A stretch of 64,000 nucleotides of DNA. Origin: Gordionus sp. m RMFG-2023. Lineage: Eukaryota; Nematomorpha; Gordioida; Chordodea; Parachordodidae. The translations under genes were made by a program, and so were the position numbers. The notes beneath the pieces are model-generated. The model had not been told where the DNA came from and searched no databases. It was given only the letters and a program-made list of their open reading frames with translations. The stretch's first letter is position 1, and each line of letters starts with the position of its first letter. This document shows positions 20,931 through 31,772 of the stretch, in pieces. The stretch is from the NCBI RefSeq assembly GCF_954871325.1, contig NC_088778.1:16643666-16707665 (forward strand). Direction: 5' to 3'.

Positions 20931-23810
20931 CAGGGATGCGAACCCGACAAAATTTTTGCCCGGGTTCGGTTCGGTTCAGGGAAATATTTTTGAACCCGGG
21001 CTTGGTTCGGGTTCGGTTCGGGTTCAAGAATTTTTGAGTTAATAAAAAAAATTCTATATTTAAATCATAATAAAAAACTAGACATAAATTTGATATAAAA
21101 AATAAATTTTTTATTTTATTTATAGGCAAATATAGTTAAAAATACAAAGCATATAGTCATGTATCAATTTTAAAAATTTTATTTAGACGTATTAGCATAA
21201 TATCTTCCAAGAGTTGTTCACTCATCCTCGATCTATGTGGTGAAAGAATGAATTTCAAATGTGAAAAAGATCTTTCAACGCTAACCTTTGTTAAATGTAT
21301 TTATATGTGAAAATATGATAAATTAACTTGGGTTGCAGGAACAGCAAATAAGATTTTAGATAAAATATATAATTCAGGGTGTTCCAGCTTAGCAGACTCC
21401 GAAAAATGCAAAATATTTTCCTTCTTATCTAATCTTTTATAATCGCTAAATCCAGTAATTATTGTTCCAATACTTTTCTCAGCAATCGTTGGCCCTCTTT
21501 TAAGTATTTTCTCCTGCCTTTCTTTAAGTTGTATCAATTTCTCTAAATCATCTTCTTTTTCAATAACTTCATCGGAACTAATATCATCAGATAAAATCGG
21601 CGTTGTTAAGCTTTTAATTCGTCTCCATAAATTGACAAGATGCCTTTTCGCACAAATCTTATCATCATCACTAAGTAATACCTGTAATATTTAAGGATTT
21701 ATAATGTTTATATTTAAATATTCCATAAAATAACAATTTTAATATAAATCTAAAATAATTAATTTACTAAGCTTTTAATTAACCTTGTATCTTGGGTCCA
21801 GGTATATGGCAGCTAAGAGAATTTCGTTCTTTATAAACCTTTCTTCTCTGTTCTTAAGACAAGAATATAGTAATTGAGCAAAATGGTTTGGATTTTTTTC
21901 CAGTTCGATGCAGCATCTTAACCATGCTGCATAAAAATCTGTCAGTGTTAACTGTTCAGATTGGAATTGTTTGGTTGCGATTTTTAGCGGTTTTAAAATT
22001 TCAACAATCGTTATTATCTCTTTCCAATCTTCAGTCAATAAATAATCAGATTGCTCTGAAAAAAATCTTCGATATTGGGTTTTAGTAAAATCAGCCTTTC
22101 TAACATATCATGGGTTAAATGCCATCTGTTGCAATCTAACACAGGCTTAGGGAGTTTCATATTTTTTAATAACTTTTGGTAAGTGGGATGTCTTAATTTT
22201 AAATTTAGGCTCCTAGCTTTTGCAATGGTTTCCACAATAGGTGATAATTTTATAGCATCTTGAAGTGGCAGCTGAAGTGTGTGAGCTGCACACCGTACAC
22301 TATAAATCAGATAGGATATAATAGTTGATAAAAAAGTATTTTGTATATCATCAATATCATATTTATATACATTTACATCCATATTTTCCTCATCTGCTGA
22401 TTCACTCCTTATATCATAATCAGTTTCAGGTTGCAGTAGCTTTATAGCTCTTAAAAAATTACAACCATTATCGGAAGTAATTGTGTATATTTGTTCAATA
22501 TTAATTTTAAATTTTAGTAAAGTTTTTAATATATTCTCTTTTATATATTCTCCTGTACATCTCTCTTTCAGCTCTACAATTCCAAGAGTCCTCAAATTTA
22601 TAATGGACTTTGATATAAATTGAATATTTACACCAAGAATTGACCTATCTAGTCGTTGAACTGCATCAACTTTTAAACTTATTAATTTTCCTTCTACCTC
22701 TCTCGATATTTTGTCTCTAATTGATTGGGCTGTTTTATTAATAGTTCTGGATAAATTTTCTTTGTTTATAACTAAATTGAGCCCAGATAGGAGTGGATTT
22801 ATAATTCTTTGAAATCCCGAATCTTCAATAATTGATAAAGGCCGGCCATTTACAGTAACAAGTTTTAGTATAGAACTCATCAAATCATTAGATGTTATAT
22901 TTATACTTATATGCTTTTTTGGAAAAAAGGTTTCTATATTAATTTTAGGTTTTTTTGCCAATAACAATTCCTGATATTTGGTTTTTTCATTTAAATAATT
23001 TAAATATTCATTGTTGTGATTTCTTTCCAAGTGTCTTTCTAAATTTGACAAGTGATTACCAGACATTTTTACTTTGCAGAACATATTGATTTTTTTTCTA
23101 TTGTATTAAGGGTAAAATGCTTATCAAATATGACTTTATCTTTAATCTTAAATCTATAAAAAGAGAACAATTTTTTTAAATAGCAATGATTTCAGAATTA
23201 AAAAAGAGATATTTATAAATTTAATTTCATTTATAATATGCACTTCATTAATATCTTGTAAAAATTAATCTGAACCAAAAATAAATGATTAGCATATATA
23301 AATTTTAAAATCATTTAAATAAGTTTACAAAAACTGCCCTACATTTAACAATTTTTAAGTTAGATGTTTAGAATTTTTTAAATTAACAATGTAATAATTT
23401 TTACTTTGATTTGTTAACCATTTTCTTCTAATTAATAATCTTTAAGAACAATAAGATAAAAATTTAAAAATAAATGGCGTAAATTAATTCAATTGTTTAA
23501 AATTTTTTAACACTCCAATAGGAATCGAGAATAAATTTAAAAATGGCATAAATGAATTAAGTTGTTTAAAATTTATTAACACTTCATTTAATTGGAAATT
23601 TGAAAATATAATATTTGTATTTACATATATTTATACATGATTTTAAATAATACACTGAACCCGGTTGAACCCGGGTTCAAATAAAATTCTTGGGTTCGGT
23701 TCTGGGTTTTGAAAATTTTATAAATGGGGTTCAGGTTCGGTTCGGGTTCAGAGTTTTTTTCTAAAAACCCGGGTTCACTTCTCCGGGTTCGGGTTCGGTT
23801 CGAATCCCTG
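20931..23810 (-). mobile_element. Near-autonomous hAT transposon inside gypsy A
   Basis: Termini are CAGGGATGCGAACCC and its counterpart (GGTTCGAATCCCTG). The 8-bp flanks CTTGTGGC (20923-20930) and CTTGTTGT (23811-23818) match at six positions, as expected for an aged hAT duplication. Both subterminal regions are arrays of GGTTCGG-type motifs (about 20940-21030 and 23650-23800), a likely transposase-binding landscape. The interior carries a transposase gene on the minus strand. It lies between the integrase and RNase H parts of the retroelement. Confidence 0.92.
21157..23160 (-). pseudogene. hAT transposase with BED finger, three exons, two frameshifts
   Basis: Reading from about 23160 downward: a BED-type zinc-finger remnant (CKVKMSGNHL, LERHLERNH); the RNase-H-like core with first Asp in SLKVDAVQRLDRSILGVN and second in YTITSDNGCNFLRAI; the CAAHTLQLPLQDAI block; LDPRYK; and the dimerisation block VSVERSFSHLKFILSPHRSR, which supplies the catalytic Glu. 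Introns: about 21775 to 21680 (donor after YK, in-frame acceptor before VLLSDDDK) and 21345 to 21299 (joins VPAT-Q to VSVERS). The last codon is the TGA at 21157-21159. Two frame changes remain: one in the BED finger near 23083, and one at a run of seven T (minus strand) near 22060. Otherwise it is complete, so loss of function looks recent. Confidence 0.88.
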
Positions 23811-23818
23811 CTTGTTGT

Positions 23819-24342
23819 CAATCTCGAGAGACAATCATAGTACTATTATCCTTAAGACCTTTGGTAAAGATGTGAACAAGAGGTTTATGGTCAGTAATAA
23901 TTTTAAATTTTGTGCCGATTAAGTATTCCTGGAACCTTTTTATAGCGAACATAATAGCGAGAGCCTCACGCTCAATATTGGTTAGTTCATTTCGGATTAA
24001 GGTTCTCGACGCGAAAGCTATTGGTTTTTCTTTGCCGTCTTTTTCAGTATGAAATAATCCTATAGGTAATTCGGGGTTAAAATATGTCAAGGGAGGAAGA
24101 CTAATCAACTTCTTAAGATCATTAAAACTTCTATAGTGTTCGTTCCAAGCCCATTTTTCTTTGTTGACGATTTTATATAGAAGATCGGCTATTTCTGCAA
24201 AATTGTTCAAAAATTTTCTATAGTAGCCAGCCATTCCCAGAAATGTTGATAATTCAGCAGCTGATCTTGGTTCTGACATTTTAATTATTGCTTCAATTTT
24301 GTCGTGATTAGCATGAATCCCCTTGGCGTCAATGTCATGACC
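23819..24342 (-). pseudogene. RNase H and connection region of gypsy element A (fossil)
   Basis: Minus-strand sequence with LGMAGYYRKFLNNFAEIA, then WAWNEHYRSFNDLK, then REALAIMFAIKRFQEYLIG and ITDHKPLVHIF. This is the typical connection and RNase H order of Ty3/gypsy pol. It is separated from the reverse transcriptase by the inserted hAT derivative at 24351-25111. Confidence 0.9.
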
Positions 24343-24350
24343 CAGGAACT

Positions 24351-25111
24351 TAGTTGCAATGGTCGGGTCGGACCGACGGTCCGGTTTGGCCCAAGTCGGT
24401 CCCACCATGCTCTTAGGTCCCATGGGACGATCCGGTCCCACAACACGGTATTATGGTCCGGTCCGACCGAAGACCGATTAAAGAAGATAAAAGTTTACTT
24501 ACTATACTACGAATTGTTTTTTAGTTAATGTGCCATTGCCATGTACATGAACACATAAAACATGTTTAATGCCTAACACTTTATAATATCTCATTCACCT
24601 TTTACTTTTATATTCTTCCGTTTCAATATTTAGTTAGTATTTTACTTATAAATGGATGAAATAATAACTATTGATGAACCACAACACTCATCATTGGGAA
24701 AAAATTCATCAAATTCTTTACAGGATGTGAAAGATCTTTATAAATTTTTCAAAAAAGATAAAGCTGGGAAAACATGTAAATAATCAAATATCTATCGCAA
24801 TATATATATATATAAAATATAACTAATTAATTATGTAAATCAAATTGAAATAAATTTGTATTTTAATATTCTTTTGTAATATTAGACATGTATTGTATAA
24901 TATAATAAAAATGATTTTGATATAATTAAAAATATTGAAATAAATTTAATGCTATATAAACTTTTGTAGCTTAATAAAAAATTATATGGGACCGGACTGG
25001 ATCGGACCGATGGTTCCACGGTCGGTCTCATTTGACTTAACGGTCCATCGGTCAGGTCTTATTTTAGAAAAAGGGACCGGACCGGACGGGACCGGACCGT
25101 TGCAAACACTA
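24351..25111 (+). mobile_element. Deletion-derivative hAT inside gypsy A
   Basis: Ends are TAGTTGCAATGGTCGG and the complement of TAGTGTTTGCAACGGTCC, with flanks CAGGAACT (24343-24350) and CAGGAACC (25112-25119), seven of eight identical. Subterminal DNA is rich in GGTCCGG/GGACCGG motifs. The interior keeps only a short coding remnant (24652-24783). Confidence 0.88.
24652..24783 (+). pseudogene. N-terminal remnant of a hAT transposase, 43 codons
   Basis: A short open frame inside the hAT derivative. Its end (QDVKDLYKFFKKDKAGKTCK) resembles the sequence that leads into a BED-type zinc finger in hAT transposases; the rest of the gene is absent. It is probably the fossil start codon region of the parent element. 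Not functional alone. Confidence 0.5.
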
Positions 25112-25119
25112 CAGGAACC

Positions 25120-25610
25120 TCACTTTATTTTTAAAGAACACACTTTTGTTGAAGTTAGGTACTAGCCCAAACGATGATATTCAAACACTTTTTTTATGTT
25201 ATTTAGGTGGGCTTCATTGTTTATTCCGGTTATAAGTAAATCATCAATATTATATGTGACGTCTTTCATGTCACCGAAGTTTTAGTCCATGATCTGTTAG
25301 AAGATTGCAGATGATGTCTTAGCCCAAAAGGAAGTCTAGTAAATCGGTAATATCCCTTGTGCGTAGATATAGTTAAAATGTTTCTGCAACATTTATCAAT
25401 CGGGACCTGTAAGAAAGCATTTTTAAAGTCAATCTTCCTAAATTTCTTTCCTTCTGAAAGTTTAGCTATTAGATCATTAATTCGTGGAAGTGGGTATCTG
25501 AAATCTTCTAGAGCTGGGTTTACGGTGTCCTTAAAATCAGCGCAAAGCCTAATGCTCCCATCATCTTTGTAGACGGCGGTAATAGGATTTGCCCATCGAA
25601 CATCATTCAC
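25120..25610 (-). pseudogene. Reverse transcriptase region of gypsy element A (fossil)
   Basis: Minus-strand RT motifs: RWANPITAVYKDDGSIRLCA, then RYPLPRINDLIAKLSEGKKF, then KIDFKNAFLQVP, and YYRFTRLPFGL. These are standard Ty3/gypsy RT motifs. Broken. Confidence 0.9.
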
Positions 25611-26386
25611 CGGCTCAATAATTTAATCATGTATCCATTTTTTAAGTTCATTAGATCAATTTTTGAATAAGGAATACGTCTAGGTGGTATAATTTTAGGT
25701 TGGGCATCTCTTCTTAAATGTAACTTGACACTTGCTTTGTTGATTGGTCCGTTAGTCAATTTGGATTCGCACTCTTTAATCAATTTTTTTATTTCATCTT
25801 CGTAATTTGTGTCAATATTTGCTATAAATTTATTTATAATATTTTTGAAAGCGTTGATCCATGTATGCCCCAACAAGGCATTTTTCCTTGACTCAACGAC
25901 TACCGCTTGTAAATATTTTGAGATAGCTTCATAAGTCACTTTAACTTGTGTAATGCCGATGATCTTAATTAAATTTCCATCATAAGCGGTAAGTTGTAAC
26001 TCGGATCTTTCAACATATCTAATACCAAGTTTTTTAGCCACACCATAAGGTATAATGGTGTGTTTGGATCCCGTGTCGACTTGCATAGTTGTTATAATAT
26101 CATTCACTTTTAAAGTCATAAATGCCTTATTTTTATCATTAAGCATGTCCCCAGATAAATTGTTAATGTTAAAATCGTTATCATCTTTGTTTTTTGTAGA
26201 TTCGACTTTCTCTTCAACAATTTCTTCAATATTCATATTATGGTCATTGTTGTTATATTGTATTTGCTTTCTCTGATTGTTGTAGTTACCTCTACAATTA
26301 TTTGTTACTATAGGATTGGTAATTATTACGATTTCGGTCACCATATTGGATCTGTTATCTTTGATTATTATCATGCCATGTATCAT
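25607..26386 (-). pseudogene. Protease and pol start of gypsy element A (fossil)
   Basis: A retropepsin-type active-site motif (VDTGSKHTIIPYGVAKKLGI) near 26030-26090 and the flap/ALLGHTWINAF region downstream. Part of the broken retroelement. Confidence 0.88.
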
Positions 26387-27234
26387 TTCTATTGATTATT
26401 ATTGTTGTAGCGATAGTTGTTGTAGTTATATTATAGTTATCGTGGTTTCTAGAATTATTATTACCGTAATTCCTATCATAGTATTTAAAATTATTATTGT
26501 CGTAATTCCTATTATAATTATTATCTCTATTATCATAATTTTGTCTAAAATTATTTCTAAAATTATTATTAGGTCTAAAATAATTATTATTGTTATTTCT
26601 GCAATTATATCTAGGAAAACTGTTATCGGAAGAGCTTTGGTTAACTAAGTTTTTGTGCTCATTGTTTTTAATGTTAAAGTTTTTATCTTTATCGGACTTT
26701 TTATCGTAATTTACATAACTTATATTATCAATATCTGGTTTATTATTAATGCTATCTAATCTACCTCCTATCTCCACCATTTCGTTTAAGGTTAAATTAG
26801 TATTTTTACTTAATTTATATTTTATTTTATGGTTTAAGGTAGACGTTCTTAACTTTTCTTTTATCCTACTATCATCTGAAAAATCACATTTTTTATTTAA
26901 TTTAGATACTCTAACGTACCATTCCAAAAAGTTTTCATTAGAATTTTGGCATAATAAGTTAAATTTGTTGATTAAAATATTTTTATCCTGTATTGGTAAA
27001 AGATATCCTAATTTCTTAATCACTATTAAAATCTAAAATCTAAAATCTCAGTATTTGAACAAACAGATATGTTGTCAAACACATCATCAGATAGCAATTA
27101 AAGTATTTTTTAACGGAGTCCGATGATGTGCTGGTCGAAAAGTAACTCAACACCCTATCAATGTAAACCTCAGTCAGTGGTCCAATAAACTTCGGAAACT
27201 TATAAGGTGTATAATCAGGTAATTTTATATCCAT
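26355..27234 (-). pseudogene. Gag region of gypsy element A (fossil)
   Basis: Minus-strand sequence with a capsid-like WYVRVSKLNKKC block (FLEWYVRVSKLNKKCDFSDD), then a long Asn/Arg/Tyr-rich tail of NYDNRDNNY type at 26390-26620 in place of an obvious zinc knuckle. The starting segment (27040-27234) begins MDIKLPDYTPYKFPKF. Assignment as gag is by position and capsid-like motif. Confidence 0.75.
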
Positions 27235-27329
27235 TTATTATTAACTTTATAAAATATTGCATTAACATTATCATAAACAAAATGTTAATGTGTTCTTTTT
27301 GTTATATAAAAATGACAATGTGTAAATTT

Positions 27330-27557
27330 TCATAAATGTGCATCGCAATTGTACGAATTCTGATTCACTGTACGCAAAGAATTTGCCATCCAATGACTCG
27401 TAGCAGCGTAGCACTCCTTCAAACTATAAAATTCAAAGGAGATGTCTTCATAAGCAGGTTCTCTAGTATATTGAATATCACAATTATAAGTGAGCTCCCA
27501 TAAAATATCGTATACTGAGATCTCAGATGGAATGTTGGATATTTTAAATGAATACAT
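27330..27557 (-). pseudogene. Small open frame in the leader of gypsy element A
   Basis: A 75-codon minus-strand frame between the 5-prime LTR and gag. Its pattern (FKISNIPSEISVYDILWEL, later FEFYSLKECYAATSHW) loosely follows the beta-alpha-beta layout and NLP-type start of an RNA-recognition fold, but the match is weak. It could equally be part of a longer gag leader. Treated as part of the fossil. Confidence 0.35.
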
Positions 27558-27757
27558 CGAAAATTGTATAATAAATTATTGTTGAAAGTTTTTACCTTTT
27601 TATAGGATAGAAAAAAAAATAAATTTTTTATTCATTTAATGTTTTTGCATGTTAAGTATTAAATCTCACCATTATAAAAGAAGAGAAAAAATTCAAAAAA
27701 ATAAAATATAAAGGATTATGGTGAGTATTTTATACCATATCATCATCCGGAGTACCA

Positions 27758-28012
27758 TGTAAAAATATTATTTTTCAAACTCTTTATTTTCATATAATTG
27801 GCTTTTAAATATATATTTTATACATTAAGATTTGAATACAAAAACAAAAACAAAAAGTAATAAAATAAGTAACAAAAAGTAAAATTATAAAAGGTTAAAT
27901 TGTATTTTTTAAATCCAAATACAATTCATATTACTAATAAAAATTAAGGCAAAGTACTAGTTAAATAAGTATTTTTTTACAAATTAAAATTAAGAATAAT
28001 CATTATTCAACA
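27758..28012 (-). repeat. 5-prime LTR of gypsy element A
   Basis: A 255-bp counterpart of 18997-19244. Reading the minus strand past its end gives TGGTACTCCGGATG, in the position of a tRNA primer-binding site. Confidence 0.88.
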
Positions 28013-28399
28013 GAGAAATAGGACCAAAAAGAGTTATAAAAATTTGAATTGAATGGACTTGGACCTAAAATCATTTCAAATTTAACCTAATTAGATTATT
28101 AACAAGTTCCTAATAGAATAACGGAAAATAAATCCGCGGTTTTTAGATTTTGAAAAATATATTTCGAAATCTGCTTATCTAATGTCTTATTCACTCCCCT
28201 CTAGGGTAATATGTTCCTTTTTTTACAAAAAAATTTTATAAATTTTTTTCCGTTTAATTTTTATGCGATATTGAAAATAAAATGAAAAAAATTCCCCAAA
28301 TAAAATATTTAAAAATGTTGAGAAAATTATAAAAAAAATTCCTAGAAAATTAAAAAATTTCACAAAAAATTGTTCCAAAATTATAAACAATAAATAGTA

Positions 28400-29450
28400 A
28401 ATCTTTGTCCTTGCGAAACGACTTGAGGATCAAATTCTGAAATTTATGCCAATATTTAGAATCTTAATTGAGCCTAAATGATCTTCAAACCAGACACCAG
28501 CGAAATCAGAGGTTAGTAAGTCTTGAAGCTAACGAAACGACTTAAGGATCAATTAAGAACTTATATTATGGTGTGGCCTGTTAATTCATCCTAATTGATC
28601 TTGAAATCGGATGCTAGTAAAATCAACCGTTAGTGAGTTATAAGCAAAATAAAAAAGTGTTGGCACTTTGCCAAAAAGTAAAATAAAAAAGATTATAAAC
28701 TTGGCCATTATTTAATATTCTGTGCTTTAATATTCTCTAACACAGATAACCGTATTCGAATAACCATTTTAAAACCGAGAAGTTGACGAAATGACTTATA
28801 AAAAGTAAAGATGAAATTTGTGTAGTCCGCTAATTGATCCTCCAGAAACTTCAAACCGCATACCAGCGAAATTAAGTGTTCGTGAGTTACAACCAAAAAA
28901 GATGTTTGCAGTTTGCCAAAATCTAAAATTAAAGCAATCATTTTCTAATTCAAACAGATATTTAGTTCCTTAATTGATCCTCCGTATTCATCAAATGGAA
29001 TGTCAAAAAATTTAATCGGAAGTGAGTTAACTGCATAATAAGAAAAATACAAAGCTGGCGAAAATACTTGAGGATCAATGACCGAAACTTATACCATTGT
29101 ATAGCCCATTAAATCTTAAAACCTGACACTAGCAAATTTAACCGTTTAGTGAATTGTGTAGCAAAATAAGAAAGTACTGGCACTTTGGCAAAACCTAAAA
29201 TAAGAAAGATATTCTAGAATTTGGCCGTTATGTGGTACTTAATTTGTGCTTTAATAGTATCTAAGCCGAATATCCGCATCACTAACCATTACCAAGTTAT
29301 AAAACCATTAAAAAACGTGAAGTTGGCGAATGACTTGAAAAAAGTGAGGATTACATTTTGAAACTTATGTGTAGTTTGTCAATTAATCCTCCAGAATCTT
29401 TAAACCGCATATCAGCGACATTAACCTTTCGTGAGTTGTTAGGCTAGGTA
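28400..29450. repeat. Degenerate tandem repeat array
   Basis: Five or six diverged units share an ordered set of phrases: GGCGAAATGACTTGAGGATC, then GAAACTTAT, then TTAATTGATCCTCC, then AACCGCATACCAGCGAAAT, then CGTTAGTGAGTTA, then TGGCACTTTGCCAAAA. Units start near 28415, 28545, 28785, 29050 and 29325. Spacing is irregular (130-280 bp), so the array is old. No coding capacity. Confidence 0.75.
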
Positions 29451-31015
29451 ACCTTAAGGAAACAATACCATTTTTATATTTAAGTAGTTGCTTTTACTTA
29501 AATATGTAAAAGAATGTTGAATTTTACAAATTTTATAATGCATTTTGTTGCTGCTCTAAAATTTAAATTGGCAATATTTTATTTGCTATATCCTTTAAAA
29601 GCAAATTTACAGTAGACCAAATGCATTTGATTATTAGATATTTATTTCTCACAAGTGTCCAGGCTTTCTTCATTACTTGCATTATCCTTTATTATGATGT
29701 TAATTTTTGTGTTTCCTATTTCTTCAATTACTTTAATAATCATTTTATATATTCTCCCATCCGTGTTTCATTTAATTTATAAAATTGGGACTTAGGATTG
29801 CTATAATAAAACTTATTTTATAATACATTTTATATCTGTCCACCCAATATTAATAAGGTCAAATTTTTATCTTATCTTTCGATTATTATATTTTTAATCC
29901 TTTCATATTAACTGTTTAAAAATTTTTTACTTAGTAATTATGAGCATTTGAAATAATTTCTTCCAAATACACGTTGCTGAAAATTGGACGATTTCATATA
30001 AAAATGGCTATTGTAAATTTTTTTATATATTTCATTTTTCTTCAGAAATTTAAATTATTAGTTGAATTAAAATTAGAAGAGGCATTACTATAGTTGAGCT
30101 ATTATTATATTATCAAAAATGAACGTACATAAAACACAATTTTGATATATGAACCAAGAGGAAAAATATTTTTCTAAAATAAAAATTAGGGAAACTATAG
30201 AGGAAATTTTCACTATGCTCGCTGATTTGATATGGAATTCACAATATATTATTCAAAGTATTTAGTATTGATTTTTTAAATCTGAACACATCTGAACTGA
30301 ACACTATTTACAAATAAGAAAAATAACACAAAATGAAATGAAAAAAAATGACAAAATAAAGAAAAAATGAAAATAATAAAAAAAAGAGGAAAAAACAATG
30401 ATAAATTTAATAAAATGAAATTAAAAAAATATTTAGAAAAAATGATACAATTTTAGAAACAAATAGAGATAAAAAATAAAAATTTATTATTATAAAGTAT
30501 ACATTAAATTTAATATTAGGATTTATGAAACCAATATTAAAAAGTTAATATATACAATCTTTGTAGAAAGCTTCCTATATGATAATTTGCAATAATGGAA
30601 TCTTTTACACACTATATACATTGAATCGGAAAAAAATATCAATATGTAGAAATGTTAAATATAAAATTTTGTAGAAAGCTTCCTAGATGATATTTTGGAA
30701 AGATAATATATAATGTTTGTAGAAAGCTTATCAGATGATAATTTGACAATAATGGTTTAGATTAAAGTATACAGTACAGTGAATTAGATATTACGACCCA
30801 AGTATTAAAGAGTTAAAATAATTTATAGTGAAAGGAATTCGGTACGAAACAGCGAAAACCAGAATAGCGAAAAATAAAAAATATATAAATGTTCCCATAA
30901 TGTATTACCTAAAAAAGTCATAAATTAAAATATTATATCTATTATTAAAATATTATTAATAATAGTAAATATTTAGTATATTATTGATAATTATATTATT
31001 AATATACGATGTAAT
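29451..31015. other. AT-rich non-coding DNA with a small repeat
   Basis: No gene was found. TTGTAGAAAGCTTCCTATATG-like blocks occur three times (about 30562, 30672 and 30714), each followed by GATAATTTG or GATATTTTG, which suggests a small decayed tandem repeat. Confidence 0.5.
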
Positions 31016-31772
31016 CAGAGTTGGGCAGGTCCTCCGGAAAAAGAATCTAGATACAGATACAGATTCTTTATAAAAAATGAATCTTAGATACAGATACTAG
31101 TATCTTGTTCAAAATATCAATAAGATACAAGATAAAAGATACTTGTATCTTTTACTAAATTAGAGTATCTTAAATACAAGATACTTTTAAATTAACATAC
31201 CAATTAAATTAGAATAGTTTATAAAATACAATTTTTATTATTTACATGTGAAGAACATAGTATTACACATATAATAATGAAAATTTGCAATAATTAAAAA
31301 TATTTATTGATGAATTAATTATAATAACCAGGGATTTTAATATTAATTTTTGTCCATTTATAGCTTAAACAGGAAGGGAGAATAGTATATTTAATGGGAG
31401 TTGAAAATGTGCAAATAAGAAAAAAAAATTAAATCAAATGATTTATTAGAATTTTCAGGTTATTGTGTTGTTTTAAATATAGCTTATATTCGGAGTATAT
31501 GGCTAAATGGAATCTCTAAAAAAAAATAATACTAGTTTTATTTTATTCATTATCTTTAATAAGTATTTATCATTACTTTGTTTGTGATATTTATGTATTT
31601 TTTAAATTAGTTTTATTTTCTAGTATGATTTATTAAATCTTGCATTTGTAATATCATATATATATAAATATCATTTAAATCTCTTTTCAAATTATTTTAA
31701 TATATTTCTTGCAAAATCATTAATTATATATAAAAAATATGAAAATAATGTACAACATTATATTATTGGTAT

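Larger units (their letters stand above)
18997..28012 (-). mobile_element. Ty3/gypsy LTR retrotransposon A (fossil)
   Basis: A whole-length but broken LTR element lying on the minus strand. LTRs are at 18997-19244 (3-prime) and 27758-28012 (5-prime), both TG...CA. AGAAA abuts the left LTR and lies within one base of the right LTR as a likely target duplication. Parts in reading order: 5-prime leader, gag (about 27234 down to 26355), protease and start of pol (26386-25607), reverse transcriptase (25610-25120), RNase H (24342-23819), integrase (20922 to about 19950). The interior is interrupted by two DNA transposons (20931-23810 and 24351-25111) and several smaller breaks. The LTRs differ at roughly one base in ten by eye, so the insertion is old. 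Confidence 0.9.

Noticed and set aside
26316-26648. 110-codon + strand frame of Ile/Val/Ser repeats
   Set aside because: Antisense of the Asn/Tyr-rich tail of gypsy gag; composition explains it.
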